A stretch of DNA of 64,000 nucleotides from a bacterium (GTDB lineage Bacteria; SAR324; XYD2-FULL-50-16): the NCBI GenBank assembly GCA_024275165.1, contig JAJRZQ010000019.1, forward strand, positions 6,259-70,258, given 5' to 3'. Shown in pieces: positions 58,072 through 64,000 of this stretch; positions within the stretch are counted from its first letter, which is position 1, and each line of letters opens with the position of its first letter. A program made the translations under genes and the position numbers. A model generated the notes under the pieces. The model had not been told where the DNA came from, ran no database searches, and saw nothing but the letters and a program-made list of their open reading frames with translations.

Positions 58072-58569
58072 TTATTGCGTTGCCTTGGCTAGGCCAAGCT
58101 GACTCATAAAGCTGAAGCTATCGAGCATCTCCCAGCGTTCGATCAATTGTCCATCCTGAACTCGGTAGATGCCGTAAGCCCCCCAGGCGAGTTCTTTGCC
58201 CGTTGCGGGGGCACCCATGACATTGCCCTGATGTTTGGCCTTAACGCTCAAGCGAACCGCGACCTTGTCCCCTTCGGCTACCATGTCTTCAATCTTGACT
58301 TGAATCCCGGGAAACCATTCCTTATGCGCTTTGGTGAGCAGGGAAATATATCCGGCTTTAGTGGCGGGTACTCCGGGAAAGGGGTTGTGGTCCACAAAAT
58401 CCTTATGGATCGCCTGATCCAGATAGGCCAAGTTCGAGCGATTGAGTTCCTTGACCCAGTTGGATACGACTTGCTTGTTTGCCTTTAATTTTTCTTGTTG
58501 ATTCGGTTGGCAGGCGACAACAAGCAACATTAGAATAAGCGCGTTAAGAGCAATTAGAGTTTTTTTCAT
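58072..58569 (-). CDS. SnoaL-like lipoprotein
   Basis: The 165-residue product starts with a lipoprotein signal (LLVVACQ, Cys near residue 20). The frame is open upstream, but this start is chosen for the lipobox. The body matches the SnoaL/NTF2-like ester-cyclase pattern: NRSNLAYLDQAIHKDFVDHNPFPG, KVEDMVAEGDKVAVRL, and GKELAWGAYGIYRVQDGQLIERWEM. These folds bind small hydrophobic ligands; many members are not enzymes. It sits in a two-gene operon with the Cache-like gene, with a promoter at 58606-58634. Confidence 0.8.
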   Translation of the reverse strand: MKKTLIALNALILMLLVVACQPNQQEKLKANKQVVSNWVKELNRSNLAYLDQAIHKDFVDHNPFPGVPATKAGYISLLTKAHKEWFPGIQVKIEDMVAEGDKVAVRLSVKAKHQGNVMGAPATGKELAWGAYGIYRVQDGQLIERWEMLDSFSFMSQLGLAKATQ

Positions 58570-58605
58570 GGCTTTATTTTGTGCGTAAGGTAGCTGTAGA
58601 TTGCG

Positions 58606-58634
58606 ACTATACAGGCTTTTACGCCTTTTTGCAA
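58606..58634 (-). promoter_or_regulatory. Promoter of the SnoaL-like/Cache operon
   Basis: Read on the minus strand: TTGCAA, a 17-base spacer, TATAGT, 37 bases before the start. The spacer holds an inverted repeat (AGGC-6-GCCT), a possible operator. Confidence 0.55.
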
Positions 58635-59030
58635 GTTTAGATTGAATTTGATTAAAAGTTAAAATAAGCCTTGAAATATGCAAGGGGTTTTGTGCGGATT
58701 AAAAAGAGCCGTAAAAAACTAATAAACACTGTAATTTGATATGGTTATTGCTTAGATGGTGGGGCTTTTCACTTTGAAGTTGGGTTCAACTTTAGAATAA
58801 ACTTGCGCTGGTTTTTTTTTGTGGGTCGAGCGGTAGGAGCCCCTTTTGTTCCGGCAACCCCGACTTTTCCGATTCCTTTAGATTAGGTGACCTTTTTATG
58901 GCTGGGTATGTGTAGCTCCGATGGCATCCGCAATAGAGTTGAAACTCACGCCAGGTTGCAATCTTGCGCCTCAAGACCCCGCAGAAGGAGAGGGGTTTCA
59001 CTTCAAGATAAATCCATTGGGTTTGTTTTT
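58635..59030. other. Region between the SnoaL-like promoter and lysR
   Basis: No credible gene is seen. A minus-strand frame (58792-59454) crosses it but overlaps most of lysR in another frame and shows no family features. Otherwise nothing is recognisable. Confidence 0.5.
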
Positions 59031-59921
59031 TTAGGTTTGTCGCACAAGGAACTCGTGAAATAGCTGGGCCGCGGGACTGAGTTTTTTCCTTCTTGCCGTG
59101 ATGATGAATAGGTCGCGTTCCGGTTGCATGTGCCGGATCTCTTTGGCTAGGAGTTGCCCCCTTTGAATCTCTTCCTCTACCGATGCCAAAGAAACAATCG
59201 CGACCCCCATTTGCTGCGCTACGGCTTTTTTCAAAGCCTCTGCCCCCCCTAATTCCGCGACCAGGTTCAGCGCTCCCCTGGTGAAGCCTTGGGTTTGGAA
59301 GCGCTGTAAAATGACTTTTTTGGTTCCTGAGTTGTCTTCTCTGAGTAAGAGCGGTTCGCCTGCTAGTTCCTCTAAGGCGATGGAGGGGCGCTCTTTCCAG
59401 CGATGGCTTGGGGCAAGGATCAAGACTAAGCGGTCTTTTTTCCAGGTTTTCCAACGCAACCCGGAGAGGCGGAGTTTCGCACCGACCAAACCGATTTCGG
59501 CCTTCCCTTCCAAGACTTGCTCGCAGGCCTGGGCTGAGTTGGAAAGGGCTAAATAGGGGCGAATTTGAGGGTGGTCTTTGTAAAAACGGGCCAGTAGAGG
59601 GGGCAGAATATAATTTCCCGGCAGGCTGCTGGCCGCCAGGGTTAAATCGCGGATGGCCTTTTCTTCTAAATGGGTAAGCTCGTTGAAAGCAGCCTCCTTT
59701 AAGGCTAAAATCTGTGTGGCATAGGGGATCAGTTTTTTCCCCGCGGGGGTTGGCCGGGCAACATGGCTGCCCCGTTGGATCAATTTTTGTCCTAATTTTT
59801 TTTCCAGTCGGGCCAGGGTCTCGCTGACTCGGGGTTGGGATATCCCTAGGTGTTTAGCCGTGGCGGTAAAGCTTTGTTGTTCGATCAAATTGAGAAATAG
59901 GGCTAATTCTGTATCTTTCAT
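59031..59921 (-). CDS. LysR-type transcriptional regulator
   Basis: The 296-residue product has an N-terminal helix-turn-helix (about residues 15-60; FTATAKHLGISQPRVSETLARLEKKLG) and a C-terminal effector-binding domain. LysR proteins usually activate a divergent gene and bind a small effector. It is divergent from the PhnD-type importer at 60077, and two palindromes lie between them (59932, 59955), so this importer is the probable target. The effector is unknown. Confidence 0.93.
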   Translation of the reverse strand: MKDTELALFLNLIEQQSFTATAKHLGISQPRVSETLARLEKKLGQKLIQRGSHVARPTPAGKKLIPYATQILALKEAAFNELTHLEEKAIRDLTLAASSLPGNYILPPLLARFYKDHPQIRPYLALSNSAQACEQVLEGKAEIGLVGAKLRLSGLRWKTWKKDRLVLILAPSHRWKERPSIALEELAGEPLLLREDNSGTKKVILQRFQTQGFTRGALNLVAELGGAEALKKAVAQQMGVAIVSLASVEEEIQRGQLLAKEIRHMQPERDLFIITARRKKLSPAAQLFHEFLVRQT

Positions 59922-59931
59922 AGAAGGAAAC

Positions 59932-59948
59932 TATCTGATATTTAGATA
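59932..59948. promoter_or_regulatory. Palindromic LysR-type operator candidate 1
   Basis: TATCT-7-AGATA is a symmetric 17-bp site with T-N11-A spacing (AT-rich), 10 bases upstream of the lysR start. Confidence 0.5.
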
Positions 59949-59954
59949 AAATAC

Positions 59955-59979
59955 ATCCAAAATATACGATATTTTTGAT
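59955..59979. promoter_or_regulatory. Palindromic LysR-type operator candidate 2
   Basis: ATCCAAAATAT-3-ATATTTTTGAT pairs with one mismatch. It lies in the shared control region between lysR and the importer gene. Confidence 0.5.
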
Positions 59980-60076
59980 GGATTAAAAAAAAGGGAAAGC
60001 AAAGTTTGTAAGCGCAATAAAAAACTGATAAAAATGAAGATCGTCATTTTTTTAAATCCCCAATGCAAACTATAGC

Positions 60077-60931
60077 ATGAAACGCTTACTTTTTTGTTGC
60101 GCTGTCCTTTTCTTTTTAGTTCCGCCTAGTTTTGCCCTGGAGTTGCGCTTTAGCGCCATTCCCGATCAAGACATGGACCGTTTAGAGCAACGCTTTAACC
60201 AGGTGGCGAGCTACTTGAGCAAAGCCTTGCGGATGAAGGTGGCTTATATTCCGGTGAAGTCCTATGCGGCTTCGGTTTCCGCCTTTAAAAACAATCAGAT
60301 TCAACTCGCTTGGTTTGGCGGGCTTTCTGGGGTACAGGCTCGTTTGGCGGTTCAAGGTTCCCAGGCGATTGCCCAAGGCGCAGAGGACCAGAAATTTATC
60401 ACTTACTTCATCGCCCACCACAGCACGGGCTTGCGGGCTACAAAAAACTTCCCCACCGCCATTGCGGGCAAGACCTTTACTTTTGGTTCGAAGGGCTCTA
60501 CCTCCGGTCGTTTGATGCCCGAATTTTATATTCGCAAGTACTTTCATCAAACACCGAGAAAGGTCTTTCAACGGGTCGGCTTTAGCGGGGATCATTCTAA
60601 AACCATTGCCTTGGTTCAAGCCGGTGTTTATCAGGTTGGGGCGGTCAACTACCAAGTTTATGAAAAGGAACGAAGAGAGGGTAGGCTGGATTCGAAAAAA
60701 CTGATCCTACTGTGGAAAACCCCCTTTTACCCGGATTATAACTGGACCATCCGAGGGGATGTTGAACAAGTCTATGGGCCAGGCTTTATCCAGCGGGTGC
60801 AGAAAGCCCTAATTGAAATGAAAGACCCGAAACTATTGCAAAGCTTTCCCAGAAGCGCTTTTATTCAAGCCGATAACAGCCTCTATGCCCCTATTTTGGA
60901 AACAGGCAAAGCCATCGGGATTTTACGCTAA
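60077..60931 (+). CDS. PhnD-type ABC importer, periplasmic binding protein
   Basis: The 284-residue product has a signal peptide (LLFCCAVLFFLVPPSFA) and a type II periplasmic-binding fold of the phosphate/phosphonate group (LELRFSAIPDQD, VKSYAASVSAF, FGSKGSTSGRLMPE). Closely similar proteins are annotated in databases as putative selenate transporter components; I recall this from family resemblance and it is not shown by the sequence. Phosphonate, phosphite or selenium oxyanion substrates remain open. It is first of a three-gene operon controlled, probably, by the divergent LysR. Confidence 0.85.
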   Translation: MKRLLFCCAVLFFLVPPSFALELRFSAIPDQDMDRLEQRFNQVASYLSKALRMKVAYIPVKSYAASVSAFKNNQIQLAWFGGLSGVQARLAVQGSQAIAQGAEDQKFITYFIAHHSTGLRATKNFPTAIAGKTFTFGSKGSTSGRLMPEFYIRKYFHQTPRKVFQRVGFSGDHSKTIALVQAGVYQVGAVNYQVYEKERREGRLDSKKLILLWKTPFYPDYNWTIRGDVEQVYGPGFIQRVQKALIEMKDPKLLQSFPRSAFIQADNSLYAPILETGKAIGILR

Positions 60932-60934
60932 ATC

Positions 60935-61594
60935 ATGCCGCCACTCCTGGAACTCAATCAATTTCATCATCATTATGGGCAACAAGAAGCCTTAAAAGGG
61001 GTCTCTTTAACGCTGCGCAGGGGGGAGAAGGTAGCCTTGATCGGGCCGAGCGGAGCGGGGAAAACAACCCTTTTGCAAACCCTGTTTCAACGGGCGCAAT
61101 CGCCTAAGGCCTTTGTGCCTCAAGCCCAAGCCTTGGTTTCGCGCTTGAGCTTGTTCCACAATGTATATATGGGAGGGCTGGACCATCATTCTTTTTGGTA
61201 TAACCTTTTAAATCTAGTTTGGCCCCAAGAAGTAGAAAAGCGCCGGATGCGCCCGATTTTGCGAAGCTTAGGCATGGAACAAAGGCTTTTTGATCCCATT
61301 GGTACTTTTTCCGGAGGGGAACAGCAAAGGGCGGCGATTGCCAGGGCTCTTTTTCGCCCCGCGGAATTGTTGCTCGCTGACGAACCGGTTTCCTCACTGG
61401 ACCCGCAAAGGGCGGAAGAGGTTGTTGAACTCCTCTTTCAACAAAAAGAGACCGTCATCCTTTCGTTGCATTCTGTGGAACTGGCCTTGGCCAAGGCCCA
61501 ACGAGTGATCGCTCTGAAGGCAGGGAAGATTTTTTTTGATCGAGCTGCCGGCTTTGTGTCCAAACAAGTCTTAAAAGAGCTTTATCAGCGATGA
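60935..61594 (+). CDS. PhnC-type ABC importer, ATP-binding subunit
   Basis: The 219-residue ATPase has Walker A GPSGAGKTT (about residue 35), signature FSGGEQQRAAIARAL (about residue 127), Walker B LLLADEPVSSLD and a switch His in SLHSVELA. It drives the importer on the cytosolic side. Its stop overlaps the next start (ATGA), and it lies three bases after the binding-protein gene. It is slightly shorter than a typical PhnC. Confidence 0.9.
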   Translation: MPPLLELNQFHHHYGQQEALKGVSLTLRRGEKVALIGPSGAGKTTLLQTLFQRAQSPKAFVPQAQALVSRLSLFHNVYMGGLDHHSFWYNLLNLVWPQEVEKRRMRPILRSLGMEQRLFDPIGTFSGGEQQRAAIARALFRPAELLLADEPVSSLDPQRAEEVVELLFQQKETVILSLHSVELALAKAQRVIALKAGKIFFDRAAGFVSKQVLKELYQR

Positions 61595-63051
61595 TCTATG
61601 CTTCTTTTTTGATTTTATTTTTGGCTTTTTTGGGGTGGGTTTTCGCTGATTTGGAAGTTTCTACGCTAGAGCCTTGGGCAGAGCTTTGGAGGATGCTCTC
61701 TGGAGCCGTGACCCCTGATTTTGTTTCTTTAGCCGATGTGGGTCAGTCCCTGTTCAATACCTTGGCCTTTGCTCTGGTCGGGACTTTCTTAGGCGTCTTG
61801 GCGGGGGGAGCTCTGGCCTTTTTTTTTCATTGGCGGTTGGTTCGTTATGCCTGTGCCTATAGCCGCTCCATCCATGAATTGTTTTGGGCCCTGTTGCTGC
61901 TTCCTGTAGTGGGGCTAAATCCCCTCTGCGGGATTTTAGCCATTGCCATTCCCTATGCGGGGATTTTTGCCAAGGTGTATGCGGAAATCTTAGAAGAAGC
62001 GGACCCGAGGCCCCTCCAAGCCATTCCGTCGCAAGCCGACCCCTTTACCCGCTTTATTTACGGCTACCTGCCTGGGTTATGGAAGGAGTTGAAACATTAT
62101 ACCAGTTACCGTTTTGAATGCGCCCTCCGCTCTAGCGCGATTTTGGGGTTTATCGGGTTGCCGACTTTAGGCTATCATTTAGAGACTTGGTTTCGGGAAG
62201 GGCATTATGCCTCGGCCTTTGCCTTGCTTTATGTCTATTATGCCTTGATTTTTTCGCTTTCTATTTGGGCAAGGCCGAAGCTGGTTGTGTGGTGGGTGAT
62301 GCTGGCCTTGTGGGGGATTTCAAAAGAGGTCTCCTTTTCTTTAGAAAACACGGTGCGTTTTTTTACCGTAGATATCCTCCCCTGGCCCCTTCGGCAAGGA
62401 AAGGGGCTTGAGGCGTTTGGGGATTGGGTTTGGGATATCGTGAAAAATCAAGCTTGGGAAGGGGCTTTAAATACCTTTATCCTGACCCAAATGGCCTTGG
62501 CGCTTTCGGCTGGGGTTGCCTTGTTTTTGTTTCCCTGGGCCAGTCAAGCTTTAGCGGGCCCGAGGTTAAAGTATGGTGGGCGTTTCTTGCTGGTCGTCAT
62601 GCGCAGTACTCCGGAGTACCTTTTGGCTTATGTTGCGATTCAATTGCTTGGCCCTTCTATGCTTCCGGCTATTTTGGCCCTATCCATTCATAACGGAGGG
62701 GTTTTAAGTCACCTTGCTTCGCTCAACGCCGATCAGGTCCAGTTAGACCTCTCGGCCGCAAAAAAGAGTGGGAATCGTTATCTTTATGAGATTTTACCTA
62801 GTATTTACGGCCAATTCATGGCTTTTTTGCTTTACCGTTGGGAAATTATTTTTAGGGAGTCGGCTATTTTAGGTATTTTAGGAGTCTATAGCTTAGGTTT
62901 TTTTATCGACAGCGCCATAGCGGAAGATCATCTGGATGTGGCTTTTTTTTTGATTGGAATCAGTGCGACCTTAAACCTTCTTATTGATCAGGCGAGCCGG
63001 AAAATCCGCCGAGGGTTAAAGGGGAGTACGGTTTTTAAGGCCCGCGCCTAG
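61591..63051 (+). CDS. Double-length PhnE-type permease
   Basis: At 486 residues this is about twice the usual permease subunit: two copies of the inner-membrane importer domain fused head to tail. The first half carries LFNTLAFALVGTFLGVLAGG (about 50-70) and an EAA-like loop (SSAILGFIGLPTLGY near 185). The second half carries TFILTQMALALSAG (about 293) and ESAILGILGVYSLG (about 430). A fused pair can form the channel without a partner. Its position after the ATPase supports one importer. Confidence 0.86.
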   Translation: MIYASFLILFLAFLGWVFADLEVSTLEPWAELWRMLSGAVTPDFVSLADVGQSLFNTLAFALVGTFLGVLAGGALAFFFHWRLVRYACAYSRSIHELFWALLLLPVVGLNPLCGILAIAIPYAGIFAKVYAEILEEADPRPLQAIPSQADPFTRFIYGYLPGLWKELKHYTSYRFECALRSSAILGFIGLPTLGYHLETWFREGHYASAFALLYVYYALIFSLSIWARPKLVVWWVMLALWGISKEVSFSLENTVRFFTVDILPWPLRQGKGLEAFGDWVWDIVKNQAWEGALNTFILTQMALALSAGVALFLFPWASQALAGPRLKYGGRFLLVVMRSTPEYLLAYVAIQLLGPSMLPAILALSIHNGGVLSHLASLNADQVQLDLSAAKKSGNRYLYEILPSIYGQFMAFLLYRWEIIFRESAILGILGVYSLGFFIDSAIAEDHLDVAFFLIGISATLNLLIDQASRKIRRGLKGSTVFKARA

Positions 63052-63069
63052 GGGGGTAGCCTGCCGGCT

Positions 63070-63696
63070 TTATTTTGTAATGGAATTTACATATTCAAAG
63101 GTTTGCAGCGGGAGAACCGGGTTTAATATCCAGTGGGTAAATCTCAGGCTGCGCCAGTTCCCCTGTGGGTCGATAAACGCGATTCCCGCCAAATAGGGGC
63201 TCTGGTGGTTTAATAAAAGTTGCAGCTCAATGAGGCCCTCGTTTGGGGTTTTGGGTTGAAAGGCCAACAGGCTTTGTTGGGCGGTGGGGTTGAATAAGGT
63301 TTGCCGGGGTGAAATGGGTTGGTAGCTTTGCCTTAAGCTTTCTTTTTGAAAGAAGAAGGCCAAGCCCGGCAGGTTTTGCGCTTTGGACGCCTTTTCAACG
63401 GTGACGCTATCTAAAAGGGGGTCGATAAGCCAGATTTTGCTTTTGCCGATGATCACTTGATAGGGCTCTTCCCCTTCGTATTCCCAGCGCATTAAGGCCG
63501 GGGCGCGAAACCACAGTTGACCCGATCCGGTTAAAGTTTTTCCACTGGCCTGATCGTGGTATTTTTGTTGAAAGCTTGCCTGAAAGCTTTGCCAGGTGAA
63601 GAATTCTTTTTCAAAGTGATTTAAGAGAGGCTCCGCGGCCAAGCCATAGGCAGGCCAGGCAAAGCAAAACAGAAAAAAGAGGTGTTTTATTCCCAT
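63070..63696 (-). CDS. lolA: Outer-membrane lipoprotein carrier protein
   Basis: LolA takes lipoproteins released by LolCDE across the periplasm to the outer-membrane receptor. The 208-residue product has a signal peptide (HLFFLFCFAWPAYGLA) and the LolA beta-sheet with SFQASFQQKYHDQASGKTLTGSGQLWF, PALMRWEYEGEEPYQVIIG and a C-terminal FTHWILNPVLPLQTFEYVN. It is convergent with the importer operon, with only about 18 bases between stops. Confidence 0.88.
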   Translation of the reverse strand: MGIKHLFFLFCFAWPAYGLAAEPLLNHFEKEFFTWQSFQASFQQKYHDQASGKTLTGSGQLWFRAPALMRWEYEGEEPYQVIIGKSKIWLIDPLLDSVTVEKASKAQNLPGLAFFFQKESLRQSYQPISPRQTLFNPTAQQSLLAFQPKTPNEGLIELQLLLNHQSPYLAGIAFIDPQGNWRSLRFTHWILNPVLPLQTFEYVNSITK

Positions 63697-64000
63697 GCAA
63701 GCGCCCTGATTCTATAATGAACTGTTTTGTTTGGTGGCGAAAAATTATTTCAGCGCATCGGCATTTCTTTTGTTCTTCAATTTTGGAATATTTTTTTGTT
63801 CCTAGAGCAGACCGGAAGATTTTTTGAGGAGCTGCGCTTTTGTGGAAGTGGCTATTTTTTTGGAGCGGGAAACGAGACTCGAACTCGCGGCCCTCAGCTT
63901 GGAAGTCACCCCATAGACTTGTCCCTCCTTGTCCCCATATTACCTTTATTCTGTAAAATCAAGCTGATAAGCTAGGATGTCAAAAATGGTTTTGACCCCA
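63697..64000. other. Right-hand intergenic edge of the window
   Basis: Between the lolA start and the window end there is no credible protein gene. A frame over 63727-63975 reads through the tRNA fragment and is artefactual. From about 63906 onward the sequence may belong to an integrated element that continues beyond 64000. Confidence 0.55.
63861..63905 (-). tRNA. 3' fragment of a tRNA-Gly(UCC) gene (displaced attachment-site copy)
   Basis: On the minus strand this starts at the anticodon (CTTCCAAGCTGAG), contains the T-arm with GCGAGTTCGAGTCTCG, and ends TTCCCGCTCCA, including an encoded CCA. No acceptor-strand partner (GCGGGAA) or D-arm follows upstream, so it is not a whole tRNA. A 3' tRNA piece of this size is the usual copy left at the far end of an element integrated into a tRNA gene. 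The DNA beyond (63906-64000) has repeated short GGGGACAAGG/GGGACAAG motifs on the minus strand. Confidence 0.75.

Noticed and set aside
58792-59454. 220-residue minus-strand frame
   Set aside because: It lies mostly over lysR in another frame and shows no domain features; the LysR protein is clear.
63861-63905. A complete tRNA-Gly gene
   Set aside because: There is no D-arm and no acceptor strand (GCGGGAA) upstream on the minus strand; only the 3' part from the anticodon on is present.
63727-63975. Protein-coding frame at the right edge
   Set aside because: It reads across the tRNA fragment, which explains its GNETRTRGPQLGS-like stretch; no protein family features.

Overview
The window comes from a Gram-negative bacterium of middling GC content that runs an anaerobic or facultative, ferredoxin-based energy metabolism. 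Evidence: LolA, an OmpA-family protein, outer-membrane beta-barrels and lipoproteins (double membrane); a complete Rnf complex; a pyruvate:ferredoxin and a 2-oxoacid:ferredoxin oxidoreductase; and ferrochelatase (haem). I cannot place it in a phylum from these genes alone. The code is standard: TAA, TAG and TGA all end genes here. No rRNA, complete tRNA, CRISPR array or transposase gene is visible.

Layout. 1-6.2 kb (+): 3' part of mgtE, serA, an exported protein, a potassium channel with two RCK domains, recO. 6.2-9.7 kb (-): a heterodimeric ABC exporter. 9.8 kb: a small ferredoxin. 10.1-19.7 kb (-): cell-envelope proteins, a STAS protein next to a 1508-residue kinase/ATPase/GAF protein, a lipoprotein, aroB, acylphosphatase. 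19.9-25.3 kb: an unknown protein, hemH (-), panC, tilS, a SpoIID-like protein. 25.4-39.3 kb (+): a ten-gene run, rnfB-nifJ-rnfC-rnfD-rnfG-rnfE-rnfA-korA-korB plus a PFOR-tail-like ferredoxin protein. 39.5-46.3 kb (+): a strong promoter, then a multidomain Fe-S/FMN protein, a molybdopterin enzyme fused to a cysteine desulfurase, and egtD. 46.9-53.9 kb (+): a hybrid NRPS-PKS. 54.1-57.2 kb: two divergent histidine kinases. 57.5-59.9 kb (-): a Cache-like protein, a SnoaL-like lipoprotein, a LysR regulator. 60.1-63.1 kb (+): a PhnD/C/E-type ABC importer. 63.1-64 kb: lolA, then a displaced 3' fragment of a tRNA-Gly gene, probably the edge of an integrated element lying to the right.

How the genes work together. 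The Rnf operon joins two ferredoxin-reducing oxidoreductases to a ferredoxin:NAD+ ion pump. The 39.7-46.3 kb cassette can be read as oxygen-independent ergothioneine synthesis: EgtD makes hercynine, the molybdopterin-desulfurase fusion inserts sulfur taken from cysteine, and the Fe-S/FMN protein is a likely redox partner.

Most unusual points. (1) Three unrelated plus-strand genes (serA, the potassium channel, the NRPS-PKS) are each cut by one in-frame TAA where the family suggests glutamate, one G-to-T change from GAA. (2) The metallopterin ergothioneine cassette carries an unusual electron-transfer fusion protein. (3) nifJ sits inside the rnf operon, with korAB downstream. (4) A hairpin-rich 211-bp repeat occurs in three copies, plus a 27-bp miniature copy; all but one have exact 4-bp flanking duplications.
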